From Oscillatoriophycideae cyanobacterium NC_groundwater_1537_Pr4_S-0.65um_50_18 (GTDB lineage: Bacteria > Cyanobacteriota > Cyanobacteriia > Elainellales > Elainellaceae): DNA of 64,000 nucleotides. A program made the position numbers and the translations under genes. Below, piece by piece: positions 8,760 through 18,614 of this stretch. The notes under the pieces were generated by a model. That model did no database searches and was not told the origin of the DNA. It was given only the letters and a program-made list of their open reading frames with translations. The number at the start of each line of letters is the position of its first letter. The first letter of the stretch is position 1. The stretch lies in the NCBI GenBank assembly GCA_016208305.1, contig JACQYI010000033.1, positions 401,695-465,694 of the forward strand. The letters run 5' to 3'.

Positions 8760-9239
8760 ATGGATTTTCGGATTGGCAACGGCTATGACATTCATCGTTT
8801 AGTGGGCGATCGCCCACTAATTTTGGGCGGTGTTCATATTCCTCACGAACTGGGGCTACTGGGACACAGTGATGCTGATGCGCTTACCCACGCCATTATG
8901 GATGCCATGCTGGGCGCGCTGAGTTTGGGCGACATTGGACATTATTTTCCCCCCACCGACCCGCAGTGGAAAGGTGCCGATAGCCTTGAGCTTTTGCAGC
9001 AGGTCAATGCATTGATTCACCAAAAGAACTGGCGGATTGGCAATCTAGATACCGTGATTGTGGCAGAACGACCGAAGATTAAACCGCATATTCAGGCGAT
9101 GCGCGATCGTCTTGCGGCTACCCTTGGGCTTGCGCCTGACCAAATTGGTATCAAAGCTACCACCAATGAAAAGCTAGATGCGGTAGGTAGAGAAGAAGGT
9201 ATTGCTGCCTATGCGGTTGTCTTGCTGATCCAGTCTTAG
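8760..9239 (+). CDS. ispF: 2-C-methyl-D-erythritol 2,4-cyclodiphosphate synthase
   Basis: MEP-pathway enzyme that cyclises CDP-methylerythritol 2-phosphate to the 2,4-cyclodiphosphate with release of CMP. The 159-residue length is standard. The metal ligands Asp10 and His12 lie in GYDIHRL and His44 in ALTHAIMDA; the HSDADAL and [11 protein letters not shown] blocks and the C-terminal [17 protein letters not shown] segment are all present. The stop codon lies within a 20-bp tandem duplication, so the final residues (LLIQS) may have been altered by it without affecting the fold. Confidence 0.96.
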   Translation: MDFRIGNGYDIHRLVGDRPLILGGVHIPHELGLLGHSDADALTHAIMDAMLGALSLGDIGHYFPPTDPQWKGADSLELLQQVNALIHQKNWRIGNLDTVIVAERPKIKPHIQAMRDRLAATLGLAPDQIGIKATTNEKLDAVGREEGIAAYAVVLLIQS

Positions 9240-9260
9240 ACTTGCTGATCCAGCCTTAGA
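9221..9260. repeat. 20-bp tandem duplication across the ispF stop
   Basis: Two 20-bp units (9221-9240, 9241-9260) beginning CTTGCTGATCCAG differ at one base. The first unit encodes the last residues and stop of ispF; the second is noncoding. Confidence 0.9.
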
Positions 9261-9335
9261 TAGGTTAGTACACGCACGCCTCTCTCCTGAGTCCGCTATA
9301 GTGATACCAGAATGTAAATAACCGTTAAGGGAACT

Positions 9336-10031
9336 ATGGCTGTCGATCTGGCTCACGGTTTTGCTTCGTCAGCAGCGCATGACACAGCGGCACTTCGGTC
9401 TGTGTTGGAATCGATCACGGCTGAGAGCTGTCCCCGTTCGTATAACTTTCACATGCATACCGTTTGTTCAGATGGTCGGCTTCAGCCTGAGCACCTCCTA
9501 GAGCAAGCGATAGCGATCGGGCTAAAAGGATTGGCCATTACGGATCATCACAGCGTGATGGGCTACCGTCGGGCACAGCAGTGGCTTAGTGCTCAGCGAT
9601 CGAACGGTGCTGCGTCGCTACGACTCTGGACAGGGATGGAGGTCACCTCGTCCCTGCTGGGAGATGAGGTTCACATCCTAGCCTATGCGTTTGATCCAGG
9701 CCATCTGGCTATCCAGCCCTATATCCAAAGCAAAGCGCCCACGGGCGAATTTTACCTTGCAAAAAACGTGATTGCGGCTATTCATGCGGCGGGCGGGTTG
9801 GCAGTCTTGGCGCATCCGGCTCGCTATCGGCGATCGCACTCCGAGCTAGTGCCTGAAGCTGCCCGTCTGGGAATCGATGGCATTGAAACTTACTATGCCT
9901 ATAACAACCCATCTCCTTGGAAAGCGAGTCCTAAGCAGACCCAAGAGGTAAAAGCTCTGGGTCGAACCTACGGATTGTTGAGCACCTGTGGTACGGACAC
10001 GCATGGGTTAAGTTTGTTGCAGAGGATTTAG
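9336..10031 (+). CDS. PHP-domain metal-dependent phosphoesterase
   Basis: A 231-residue protein of the polymerase-and-histidinol-phosphatase (PHP) superfamily. Motif I is FHMHTVCSDGR, motif II AITDHHSVMGY, motif III has GMEVTS and EVHILAYAF, the AHPARYR block follows, and the C-terminal motif is GTDTHG. These His, Asp and Glu residues bind two or three metals. Stand-alone PHP proteins of this size hydrolyse small phosphoesters such as 3',5'-nucleotides or histidinol phosphate; which one cannot be told. The first ~30 residues before SYNFHMHT are non-conserved. Confidence 0.87.
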   Translation: MAVDLAHGFASSAAHDTAALRSVLESITAESCPRSYNFHMHTVCSDGRLQPEHLLEQAIAIGLKGLAITDHHSVMGYRRAQQWLSAQRSNGAASLRLWTGMEVTSSLLGDEVHILAYAFDPGHLAIQPYIQSKAPTGEFYLAKNVIAAIHAAGGLAVLAHPARYRRSHSELVPEAARLGIDGIETYYAYNNPSPWKASPKQTQEVKALGRTYGLLSTCGTDTHGLSLLQRI

Positions 10032-10080
10032 CCCAAAGCTCTTCATCTGCAAGTTTTAGCCACGAGGATTGCTGAATGGC

Positions 10081-10140
10081 CGCTATGGAATTGTGTATAT
10101 GAGAGGTGTGGCAAACTCCTCCCCAACACATTCCATAGCG
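10081..10140. repeat. Long-armed inverted repeat
   Basis: Arms CGCTATGGAAT (10081-10091) and ATTCCATAGCG (10130-10140) are perfectly complementary; a nearby GAGG/CCTC pair can form an inner stem. It lies 50 bases after the PHP gene in a 484-base spacer (10032-10515) that otherwise holds no gene. There is no T-run, so it is not a classic terminator; it resembles a mini palindromic element. Confidence 0.6.
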
Positions 10141-10515
10141 CATTCTAGCGACAACCTAGCGTACAACTTGGGGAACCTAATAAAAACTCATCCCCTTTCA
10201 GGGAATGCTTAAAGGCAGAGCCATGTCTCTGAAACAGAATCGGTCTCTAAAGTGGTACCAGAGATACCGAAGTCGAAACAGAAATTGCTCTAGTCTATCG
10301 GTGCGTTTTAGATTTACAGTTTAAGCCTGAGAGTCGCATTCTGAGCTGTGTATCCATCGCTGAAGAGAGGAGTGATGTAAAACGCGGAGTAAACTTGGCG
10401 ACATATCGTGTTTAGAATGTTCAAGTAAAAATGCTACTGTCCAGATTTGGGTGAGCAGGTTTAAGTTAGCGCATTGAAAAATTTAATTAAATCATCTAAT
10501 AGCAGGAGCGAGGGC

Positions 10516-11604
10516 GTGCCAAAATCCGCAAAGTATCTTTTAGTGGGATCTCCAGAAACCTATAGCGGTAAGTCAGCCATCATTTTGGGAATGGCGCATC
10601 GCCTACAAGAAAAAGGGCTGGACATTAGCTATGGGAAGCCCATAGGAACTTGTCTGAGCGACTCTCAGGCTGAGCTGGTGGAGGAAGATGTGCAGTTTAT
10701 CGCACAAACCCTAAATCTATCTCCAGAGCGGATTTTGGCGATGCTCCTGCCTCTTAACAAAGTTACGATCGCCCAGCGTTTGACCGGGGAAGACACCACT
10801 GACTACGCCCAACAGCTTCATCGCTATGCTCAGGCACCTGCGGGAGACTTGGTTTTGCTCGAAGGGGCAGGCACCTTGGATGAGGGTCGATTATTTGGCC
10901 TGTCTCTACCGCAAATTGCTCAGACATTGGATGCTGCCGTCATGCTGGTTTCTAGGTTTCACTCTGAGCTGGTAGTAGATGGATTGCTAATGGCAAAGCA
11001 GCAGTTGGGCGATCGCTTGATCGGCGTTTTGATCAATGATGTTCCCCATGAGCAGGTTGATCTGGTGCATGCCCAAGTCAAGCCCTTTTTAGAGAAGCAG
11101 GGGATTGAGGTGCTAGCGATTTTGCCGCGAAACGACCTTCTGCGTAGCGTCAGCGTTGGCGAACTGGTGAAGCAATTAGGGGCTGAGGTTCTGTGCCGAG
11201 CCGATCGCATGGATTTGATGGTGGAGAGCCTCAAGATCGGTGCCATGAATGTCAATTCGGCGCTGGGCTACTTCCGCAAGGCGCACAATATGGCTGTGGT
11301 CACGGGGGGCGATCGCACCGACATTCAGCTGGCTGCCTTGGAAACTTCAACGCAGTGTTTAATCCTGACGGGGCACATTCCACCGATGCCGACCATTCTC
11401 AGCCGGGCTGAAGATTTAGAAATTCCAATTCTCTCGGTCGATTTAGATACGCTGACAACCGTAGAAATTATCGATCGCGCCTTTGGTCAAGTCCGTCTCC
11501 ATGAGCCAATTAAAGTTCAGGCCATCTGCCAAATGATGGCAAAGCATTTTGATGCCGATCGCCTGTTGGCAAAAATGGGATTGGAGCCTGTTGCTACAGC
11601 CTAG
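10516..11604 (+). CDS. BioD-like NTPase with DRTGG domain
   Basis: A 362-residue protein similar to the N-terminal part of long phosphotransacetylases (BioD-like P-loop domain followed by a DRTGG domain) but lacking the catalytic acetyltransferase domain. The P-loop-like start is [17 protein letters not shown]; the BioD-like continuation includes [11 protein letters not shown]. The DRTGG region is seen as [16 protein letters not shown]. The GTG at 10516 is chosen because AGGAG (10504-10508) lies 7 bases upstream; a TTG at 10474 would add 14 unconserved residues. Cytosolic; the biochemical role of these stand-alone proteins is not established. Confidence 0.8.
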   Translation: MPKSAKYLLVGSPETYSGKSAIILGMAHRLQEKGLDISYGKPIGTCLSDSQAELVEEDVQFIAQTLNLSPERILAMLLPLNKVTIAQRLTGEDTTDYAQQLHRYAQAPAGDLVLLEGAGTLDEGRLFGLSLPQIAQTLDAAVMLVSRFHSELVVDGLLMAKQQLGDRLIGVLINDVPHEQVDLVHAQVKPFLEKQGIEVLAILPRNDLLRSVSVGELVKQLGAEVLCRADRMDLMVESLKIGAMNVNSALGYFRKAHNMAVVTGGDRTDIQLAALETSTQCLILTGHIPPMPTILSRAEDLEIPILSVDLDTLTTVEIIDRAFGQVRLHEPIKVQAICQMMAKHFDADRLLAKMGLEPVATA

Positions 11605-11651
11605 CGTTGTGATCTAGCGTTGGGGTCTAGTGCCCTAACTTCTGCGGCGCG

Positions 11652-11681
11652 AGGCTGTTTGAGTTAAGGCTGTTTGAATTA
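11652..11681. repeat. 15-bp tandem duplication at gene end
   Basis: Units AGGCTGTTTGAGTTA (11652-11666) and AGGCTGTTTGAATTA (11667-11681) differ at one base. The second includes the stop codon of the minus-strand phosphoribosyltransferase. Confidence 0.88.
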
Positions 11682-12329
11682 AGAAAGAGCCGATCGCGCT
11701 AGCAGCTGGCACACTTGCTGATCAGAGGTCTGAGAGAAATCTTTGTAATATTGACCAATCGAATGCAGTAGCTCTGGTGTGGCCAAACAGATGATTTCAT
11801 CGACTAGGGATTGAAAAGCTCTAAAGCTGTGGGGTGAGGCGATCGGGACAGCAATTACAATGGCTTGCGGCTGCTGGGGTTTTAATACAGCGAGAGCAGC
11901 CCGCAAGGTTGCCCCTGTAGCAATGCCGTCATCGACGAGAATCACCGTTCGATCGCGGACTGCTAGCGTAGGCCGATCGCCCCGATAGAGTCGCTGGCGG
12001 CGCTCTAGCTCGGCTTGTTCGAGGGTGGCAACCTGAAGCACTTGCTGCTCAGAAATATGCAGCGATTCTACGATTTCGGCATTCATTACCCGGAATCCGC
12101 CTGATGCGATCGCGCCCATAGCCAACTCTGGCTGACCCGGTACGCCCAATTTGCGCACAAGACAGAGATCCAGATCTGCGTGTAGCGCTTGGGCGATCTC
12201 GTAGGCGACTGGAACGCCACCTCTGGGCAAAGCCAGCACCAGCACATCTGGTCGGTTGGCATAGCGGCTCAACCGAGCTGCCAGAAGCTGACCCGCCTCT
12301 GTGCGATCGCGAAACTGTGGGTTTGCCAT
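11679..12329 (-). CDS. Phosphoribosyltransferase family protein
   Basis: A 216-residue type I phosphoribosyltransferase-fold protein. The PRPP-binding loop VILVDDGIATGATLRAAL is clear; the N-terminal ALPRGGVPVAYEIA block and LVRKLGVPGQPELAMGA flexible-loop segment identify the group often annotated as 'predicted phosphoribosyltransferase' and sometimes fused to dienelactone hydrolases. It probably transfers or binds phosphoribosyl groups of an unknown base; purine salvage is possible but not demonstrated. The stop overlaps a tandem repeat. It lies 71 bases downstream of the prenyltransferase gene on the same strand, possibly sharing its transcript. Confidence 0.83.
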   Translation of the reverse strand: MANPQFRDRTEAGQLLAARLSRYANRPDVLVLALPRGGVPVAYEIAQALHADLDLCLVRKLGVPGQPELAMGAIASGGFRVMNAEIVESLHISEQQVLQVATLEQAELERRQRLYRGDRPTLAVRDRTVILVDDGIATGATLRAALAVLKPQQPQAIVIAVPIASPHSFRAFQSLVDEIICLATPELLHSIGQYYKDFSQTSDQQVCQLLARSALS

Positions 12330-12400
12330 TATTCCAGTTGCCCCCTTTTGCCCGATTGAGGCAAGTAGCGCTTGAGGTCAGTTCTGTTGGCTTCCCAGGG

Positions 12401-13279
12401 TCAGCTTCCCAACAGCATTCCAGCCAGCAGTACAAATCCCAACCCAACATTTTGCTGGAAGATCTCACCATAGACACGCGGATGCGGCGATCGCGGTCGC
12501 AACCGCAGATATTGCCAACACCAACCGACGCTAGCTACTCCTAGAGACAGCCAGAACCAGAGGTTTAAATCCAAGCTTTCACCCACGCCTGCTAACAGTA
12601 GTGAGGTGCCCAGAAAGAAAAGCCCCACCGCTTCGGCAGCATAGCGCCCAAAAAAGCGGGCGCTGGAGTTGATTCCAATCCGCTCATCATCCACTCGATC
12701 GGCCATCGCATATACGGTATCAAAGCCCAAAGTCCACAGCACCGTTGCGCCCCAGAGCAGCCAGGTTGGAAACTCTAGATTTGTCGTGACAGCACTCCAG
12801 CTAATGAGTACGGCAAAGCCCCAGGCGATCGATAGAACAAGCTGAGGAACGGGAAAGACACGCTTGGCTAGCGGATAAAAAATAATGAACGGTACAGCGG
12901 CTACGCACAGCCAAAAGCTGAAGAAGTTGAGATAAAATGCCAGCCCGCAAGCGCAGCCAAAAGCAATGAAGGCGACGACAATCCCGGTTCTGACGGAGAG
13001 TGCCCGAGAGGCCAAAGGTCGATTACGCGTCCGGCTCACTTGGGGATCAATGTTTCGATCCCAGAGATCGTTCACCACACAGCCTGCTGCACTGGTGGCC
13101 AAGGTTCCCAAAATAATGATGCCAATTAGGGGCAAAGGTGGCGCACCTCGACCCGCCAGCACCACAGCCCAAAGCGCGGGCAGCATCAAAATCAGCCGTC
13201 CGGCAGGTTTGTCCCATCGCAGCAGCCGAGCGACGGTTAGCCAAAGAGGTTCTGGGCGTGGGGTTTGCTGGGTCAGCAT
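12401..13279 (-). CDS. ubiA: 4-hydroxybenzoate polyprenyltransferase (UbiA family)
   Basis: Multi-span membrane prenyltransferase of 292 residues. The two Asp-rich magnesium/diphosphate sites are NDLWDRNIDPQVSRTRNRPL and ADRVDDERIGINSSARFFG; between and after them about eight hydrophobic segments can be read. In cyanobacteria this enzyme attaches a solanesyl-type chain to 4-hydroxybenzoate on the way to plastoquinone, working at the cytoplasmic or thylakoid membrane. The length and both motifs are complete, so it should be active. The gene faces away from cphB across a long spacer. Confidence 0.9.
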   Translation of the reverse strand: MLTQQTPRPEPLWLTVARLLRWDKPAGRLILMLPALWAVVLAGRGAPPLPLIGIIILGTLATSAAGCVVNDLWDRNIDPQVSRTRNRPLASRALSVRTGIVVAFIAFGCACGLAFYLNFFSFWLCVAAVPFIIFYPLAKRVFPVPQLVLSIAWGFAVLISWSAVTTNLEFPTWLLWGATVLWTLGFDTVYAMADRVDDERIGINSSARFFGRYAAEAVGLFFLGTSLLLAGVGESLDLNLWFWLSLGVASVGWCWQYLRLRPRSPHPRVYGEIFQQNVGLGFVLLAGMLLGS

Positions 13280-14064
13280 GACGGAAAATATCTCTTGAGC
13301 AACGGCTCCAAAACAATTTTAGTACGGGGATGGGATGAAGAGCGATTGCGTCAAGAAATCGCCTGCCGATTGCGTCATGCCAAAATCGCTACTTTCAAAA
13401 TGCAAAAAATGCCGCATTAAAACATTGCTGCTCTAAATCTTCGTTCCCAAAACTGACATCGTAAGAATCGACATCGTAAGAACCGACACAGCATTGAAAA
13501 CGCCAGCCCAGTATTGTAAAGACATTCCAAATTCTTCCAGGCTCGACTCTAAATCCATCAGATCTACTCAGATCCATTAGCAAAAGCAAATCAGACTAAC
13601 TTTTCTAGACCCCAAACTAAACACCCAAACTCAGACAGAAAACAAACGAGCAAGTCAAAAATAGCCCCCTGCTTCGGTTGAGGCCAGCGCTGCTCAAGGC
13701 TCTGTATGCCCAAAGTTTGATGTAAGGTGAGATACTGGATGGAATATGAGACTGTGTTTATGGCTCCATAGGGGAAATGAACGCTAGAAAGCATAGCGTA
13801 TTTAAATTTTTTCTTTGGAAAAAAACGAAAAAGTTTAGAAAACCTGAAAAGGAAGAGTAGAATATTGTCTCTGGATGCCAGAAGACAGTTTCTAAAATGC
13901 AGTCGCTAGAGGACAGTCTCCGCAAGACAGTCGCCCGAAGACGATCGCCAGAGAAACTTCACAAGTGATCAGGCAAGCCAATGAACATGCAAGGCATCAC
14001 CTTCAGTCGGCTACTGGAGCGTCTAGCCCACTTTATGCCCAGAATTATGCCCAGAAGGGATATC
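13280..14064. other. 785-base spacer, no gene seen
   Basis: This divergent spacer between ubiA and cphB contains a 15-bp tandem duplication (13456-13485, units GACATCGTAAGAATC and GACATCGTAAGAACC), an AT-rich stretch with poly-T/poly-A near 13805-13850, and an irregular series of GACAGTC-like words at 13881-13940. Possible frames here have no homology that I recognise. It presumably holds both promoters. Confidence 0.6.
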
Positions 14065-14913
14065 ATGCTGCAACTAGACCCTAGACTCCTTCAGCAAAGG
14101 ATGCCCCAGCCCACAAAAACAGCCGTCATGGTAATTGGCGGAGCCGAAGACAAAATTCACGGACGGCTCATTCTCCAAACTTTCTTTCAGCGTTGCGGTG
14201 GAACTGATGCCCGCATTGCCATCATTCCTTCTGCCTCACGAGAACCTGCCGCAACGGGTAATCGTTATGTTGCCATCTTTGAGGAGATGGGGGCAAAGGC
14301 GATCGAGGTGGTAGATATCCGTGAGCGGGAACATGCTTCCAACCCTCAATGGCAAGCCTTTGTCGAAGAATGCACAGGCGTATTCATGACAGGGGGCGAT
14401 CAGCTCCGGCTTTGCGGTTTGTTATCAGATACTCCCATTATGGAATGTGTCCGAACCAGAGCCATGTTGGGCGAAATTACGCTGGCAGGCACAAGCGCAG
14501 GTGCAGCTGTCATGGGGCAGCAGATGATTGCGGGAGGGGGGAGCGGCGAATCGCCTAATCGTTCTCTGGTGGATATGACCGCAGGCTTGGGCATCATTCC
14601 AGAAATCGTAGTCGATCAGCATTTTCATAACCGCAACCGCATGGCACGGCTGCTCAGTGCCGTCGCTTCTAACATGGATAAGTTGGCGATCGGCATTGAT
14701 GAAGATACTTGCGCGATGTTCGAGAGTAACGGTACTTTTCAAGTGATCGGCAAGGGCACGGTGACCATTATTGATCCCGGAGAGTCGTCCTATACCAACT
14801 ATCCTCACATTGGAGATACCGATCCGCTGAGCATTCATAACCTGCGTCTACATATCTTGAGCCACGGCGATCGCTATGATCTCCAAAAACGTCAGATGGT
14901 CTCACCCCTGTGA
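14065..14913 (+). CDS. cphB: Cyanophycinase
   Basis: Serine peptidase of family S51 that cleaves the storage polymer cyanophycin to beta-Asp-Arg dipeptides. The nucleophile elbow is AGTSAGAAVMG; other family blocks are VIGGAEDKIHGR near the start, IIPSASREP, FMTGGDQLRLCGLL, VVDQHFHNRNRMARLL and GIDEDTCAMFE. The frame extends upstream to an ATG at 13981, but the ATG at 14065 (product MLQLDPRLLQQRMPQ...) has AGAAGGGA at the right distance and gives the usual ~280-residue length, so I prefer it. Directly upstream of cphA on the same strand, as in other cyanobacteria. Confidence 0.95.
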   Translation: MLQLDPRLLQQRMPQPTKTAVMVIGGAEDKIHGRLILQTFFQRCGGTDARIAIIPSASREPAATGNRYVAIFEEMGAKAIEVVDIREREHASNPQWQAFVEECTGVFMTGGDQLRLCGLLSDTPIMECVRTRAMLGEITLAGTSAGAAVMGQQMIAGGGSGESPNRSLVDMTAGLGIIPEIVVDQHFHNRNRMARLLSAVASNMDKLAIGIDEDTCAMFESNGTFQVIGKGTVTIIDPGESSYTNYPHIGDTDPLSIHNLRLHILSHGDRYDLQKRQMVSPL

Positions 14914-15559
14914 TCCCCTTAAAGTCTTTGGCATGGTTGAAAGGCATAGATTGGAATGGGGTTGGAATCGACCTGTCGAATTTATAGCAGCTCAAAAAAT
15001 GCCCATCAGCCCCAAAACTATCTCACCCCAAAACTATCTCAAAAGTTGAGAATTTCTCAGCTTAGTTACTAATTGAGAAAGATGTTTGGGTCTAGCCTTG
15101 CGTATCAAAATAGTCAAAATAGCTATAGGGAGGCCCTGAGGTTGCCAAAGGCTTCAAAGCCAGAGGTTTCAAAGAGGTAACTTTTGCCATCTGCCATTAG
15201 CCGCAAGTAACGCACGACTCCGAAAAGTTCGGCTGCCTGGTATACCCTGAGAGTATTCTCAGTTTAAGGAGTTAGGGTTATTTGCATTGAGATATGCATT
15301 TTGAGAGATGCATTTGGGTAACGCTCCAGACCTAATTATTCGATTTTCTAGATGTTTGTTTTTTGAAACATCGTTCTGATTGCTAGGATTTCAGCTTTTG
15401 ACATCTAGATTGCTTCACACCCTGAAAAGCTAGTGCGCATCTCAAAAAGTTCATGGCGAACTGTTTGGAGTGTACCCCAGCCCAGAAACTAGATCACTGT
15501 TGTTTTCAATCATCATTGCTCTTACTGCTCCATACTCCTCATGATTTTCTGATCTTGTT
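14914..15559. other. 646-base cphB-cphA spacer
   Basis: No gene is visible. It contains a perfect 16-bp tandem duplication (15010-15025 and 15026-15041, unit CCCCAAAACTATCTCA) and several runs of TTTTGA-like sequence. The size suggests cphA has its own promoter rather than depending only on read-through from cphB. Confidence 0.6.
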
Positions 15560-18286
15560 ATGCAAATCCTTAAAACCCTGACGCTGCGCGGCCCCAACTA
15601 TTGGAGCATTCGCTATAAAAAATTGATCGTTATCCGCCTTGATCTAGAAGATCTGACTGAGCGGTTTTCCAACGAAATTCCTGGCTTTTATGCAGGGCTT
15701 GCAGAGGTCTTACCCAGTCTGGTCGAGCACTTCTGCTCTGAAGGACAACGAGGAGGGTTTCTCAGTCGGGTGCAGGAAGGCACGCTGATGGGTCATATCG
15801 TTGAGCATGTGGCATTAGAGCTGCAAACGCTAGCAGGCATGCCTGTTGGCTTTGGGCGCACGCGCGAAACCTCTGATGCAGGCGTTTATCAGGTGGTGTT
15901 TGAGTATGTAGATGAACAGGCGGGACGCTACGCTGCAAGGGCAGCTGTGCGCCTATGCCAAAGTATTGTCAACACAGGCAGCTATCCTTTGGAAGAGCTA
16001 GAGCAAGATCTGGCTGACCTACGCGACTTTGGTGCCCAGGCTTCTCTAGGCCCCAGTACAGAATGTATTGTTCGAGAAGCAGAGGTGCGGGGTATTCCTT
16101 GGTCGCAGCTCAGTGCTCGATCCATTATTCAAATGGGTCATGGGGTTCATCAAAAGCGAATTCAGGCAACCCTCAGCAGCAAGACCAGTATTTTGGGCGT
16201 CGAGTTAGCGTCTGATAAGGAAGGCACCAAGCGAGTGCTGCGCGATGCGGGTGTTCCGGTACCCAGAGGTACAGTCATTCACTATCTAGATGAGCTAGAG
16301 CAAGCGATCGAGGATGTAGGGGGATATCCGATCGTGATTAAGCCATTAGATGGCAATCATGGACGTGGTATTACCATTAACATCAACGATTTAGAATTGG
16401 CTGAAGATGCTTATGACGCAGCCAGAGAAGTGTCTAAGGGCGTCATCATAGAGCGGTTCTACACGGGGCAAGATCACCGAGTGCTCGTGATTAACGGCAA
16501 GCTCGTGGCTGTTGCCGAAAGGGTTCCGGCTCATGTGGTAGGCGACGGAGTCTCAACGATCGCCCAACTGGTAGAGGAAACCAACCGCGACCCACGCCGG
16601 GGCGATGGGCATGAGAATATTCTGACCCGGATTGAACTTGATCGCACCTCTTGGGAACTGCTCGATCGCCAGGGATATCAGCTAGAAACAGTTCTGGGTC
16701 AAGGCGATATTTGCTATCTCAAAGCGACTGCTAATTTAAGCACAGGCGGCATTGCCATCGATCGCACGGATGAGGTTCACCCCGAAAATATTTGGCTATT
16801 CCAGCGGATTGGCAAAATCATGGGGTTGGATATTGCCGGAATTGATGTGGTCACCAGAGATATCTCGCAGCCGCTACGAGATACCGATGGCGTCATTGTG
16901 GAAGTGAATGCGGCTCCAGGTTTCCGTATGCACTTCTGCCCTAGCGAAGGCATTCCGCGCAATGTGGCAGAACCTGTGTTAGATATGCTGTTTCCGCCCG
17001 GTACTCCTACCCGTATCCCCATCTTGGCGATCACGGGCACTAACGGTAAAACCACGACCACCCGCTTGCTAGCGCATATCATGAAGCAAACGGGGCAGAT
17101 TGTAGGCTACACCACCACTGATGGTATTTACATTGGGGGCTATTTGGTTGAGCAGGGTGATACCACAGGTCCCCAAAGCGCTCAGGTGATCTTGAATGAC
17201 CCAACGGTGGAAGTGGCAGTGCTCGAAACAGCCAGAGGTGGCATTTTGCGATCGGGCCTAGGGTTCGATCAATGTGACATTGGTATTGTCCTAAATGTGG
17301 CTGCCGATCACCTGGGCATCGGGGATATTGATACGGTAGAAGACCTGGCGCACCTGAAGAGCATTGTGGTAGAGAGCGCCCGACCCAATGGCTATGCCAT
17401 TCTCAATGCTGACGATCCGCTGGTTTCAGCGATGGCGGCGCGGGTGCAGGCGCAGGTGGCCTACTTCTCTATGAATCCTGATAACGAATTGATTCGCAGC
17501 CACACGCAGCAGGGTGGACTAGCTGCCGTTTATGAAAATGGCTACTTGTCTATTCTCAAGGGCGACTGGACGCTGCGAATCGAGCAGGCGATGAATGTGC
17601 CCTTGACAATGGGGGGGCGTGCTCCTTTCATGATTGCCAATGCCTTGGCAGCGAGCTTGGCGGCTTTCGCGCATGGGGTGAAAATTGAGTATATTCGCAC
17701 GGCATTAGCCACCTTCCAGGCTTCGGTGGGTCAAACACCGGGACGAATGAACCTGTTTAATTTGGGACAATTTCACGCGATGGTGGATTACGCCCATAAC
17801 CCCCATAGCTTCCAGGCTCTGGGTGGGTTTATCCGCAACTGGGCTGGCGATCGCATTGGTGTTGTAGGCAGCCCTGGCGATCGGCGCGATGAAGACTTGG
17901 TTGCCTTGGGTCAGCTCTCGGCTGGAATTTTCGATCGCATTATCGTCAAAGAAGACTATGACAATCGGGGTCGTCCCAGAGGCGATGCTGCCCGGCTGCT
18001 GATCGAAGGCATAGAGTCGGCGGGTAAAGGCATCCGCTATGAAATCATCTTGGATGAAACTGAGGCGGTTAACACTGCTCTGGATCAGGCTCCTCAAGGG
18101 AGCTTGGTGGTCATTTTTCCAGAGAGCGTCACTAGGGCGATCGAATTAATTGAAATGCGTAAGCCGCAAGCTGACTTGAATCTGCCTGTCAATGTGCAGC
18201 CGCAGAGTCTCATGGTGGAAAATGGCAACGGGGTCGTTAACATGCCGTCCGTTAGCACAGAGTCTTATGCCCAGTCAGGCAGTTGA
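15560..18286 (+). CDS. cphA: Cyanophycin synthetase
   Basis: A 908-residue cytosolic enzyme that builds multi-L-arginyl-poly-L-aspartate from Asp and Arg with two ATP per unit. Three regions are visible: an N-terminal CphA-specific domain (1-160, starting MQILKTLTLRGPNYWS), an ATP-grasp domain (about 210-470, with VIKPLDGNHGRGITI and VEVNAAPGFRMHFCPSEG) that adds Asp, and a Mur-ligase-like domain from about 485 with P-loop AITGTNGKTTTTRLLAH that adds Arg. YAHNPHSF and GSPGDRRDEDL belong to the Mur C-terminal lobe. The length is typical and all motifs are intact. Together with cphB it forms a nitrogen-storage cycle. Confidence 0.97.
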   Translation: MQILKTLTLRGPNYWSIRYKKLIVIRLDLEDLTERFSNEIPGFYAGLAEVLPSLVEHFCSEGQRGGFLSRVQEGTLMGHIVEHVALELQTLAGMPVGFGRTRETSDAGVYQVVFEYVDEQAGRYAARAAVRLCQSIVNTGSYPLEELEQDLADLRDFGAQASLGPSTECIVREAEVRGIPWSQLSARSIIQMGHGVHQKRIQATLSSKTSILGVELASDKEGTKRVLRDAGVPVPRGTVIHYLDELEQAIEDVGGYPIVIKPLDGNHGRGITININDLELAEDAYDAAREVSKGVIIERFYTGQDHRVLVINGKLVAVAERVPAHVVGDGVSTIAQLVEETNRDPRRGDGHENILTRIELDRTSWELLDRQGYQLETVLGQGDICYLKATANLSTGGIAIDRTDEVHPENIWLFQRIGKIMGLDIAGIDVVTRDISQPLRDTDGVIVEVNAAPGFRMHFCPSEGIPRNVAEPVLDMLFPPGTPTRIPILAITGTNGKTTTTRLLAHIMKQTGQIVGYTTTDGIYIGGYLVEQGDTTGPQSAQVILNDPTVEVAVLETARGGILRSGLGFDQCDIGIVLNVAADHLGIGDIDTVEDLAHLKSIVVESARPNGYAILNADDPLVSAMAARVQAQVAYFSMNPDNELIRSHTQQGGLAAVYENGYLSILKGDWTLRIEQAMNVPLTMGGRAPFMIANALAASLAAFAHGVKIEYIRTALATFQASVGQTPGRMNLFNLGQFHAMVDYAHNPHSFQALGGFIRNWAGDRIGVVGSPGDRRDEDLVALGQLSAGIFDRIIVKEDYDNRGRPRGDAARLLIEGIESAGKGIRYEIILDETEAVNTALDQAPQGSLVVIFPESVTRAIELIEMRKPQADLNLPVNVQPQSLMVENGNGVVNMPSVSTESYAQSGS

Positions 18287-18388
18287 GGGAGTAACCTCCT
18301 TCAGATTCTTTGACAGGCAGTGGTTTTTGGGATGTGGGCAAAGCCGACAAGCAAAAATCGCTGAATGCCACCACCTGAAGGCGATCGG

Positions 18389-18580
18389 CTAGCTGCGGTC
18401 AGAGTCATCCTCTTGACCTTCTAGCTTGGTTGCCTCCTCATTAGGCTTATTCAGTTCATCTTTAAACCCACGTAAGGTTTTACCCAGGGCACTTCCTAGC
18501 TCTGGGATTTTTTTAGGGCCAAAAACTAAAACGGCGGCGATCGCGATCAGACCTAATTCAGGCCAACCTAAACCAAACAT
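18389..18580 (-). CDS. tatA: TatA/E-type twin-arginine translocase subunit
   Basis: A 63-residue protein with the single N-terminal membrane helix GLIAIAAVLVFGPKKIPELG, the hinge FGPKKIPELG and the amphipathic helix SALGKTLRGFKDEL, followed by an acidic tail. TatA forms the pore through which folded twin-arginine substrates cross the plasma or thylakoid membrane. I start at ATG 18580 because GGAGATTGCC precedes it on the minus strand; an extension to 18625 would put a polar stretch before the helix. It follows the CPBP protease gene by 34 bases and is probably cotranscribed. Confidence 0.92.
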   Translation of the reverse strand: MFGLGWPELGLIAIAAVLVFGPKKIPELGSALGKTLRGFKDELNKPNEEATKLEGQEDDSDRS

Positions 18581-18614
18581 CGGCAATCTCCTATTGGTAA
18601 ATCCCTTATCAATA

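Noticed and set aside
13395..13794. Two minus-strand frames in the ubiA-cphB spacer
   Set aside because: Neither has a start signal, coding-like composition or recognisable product.
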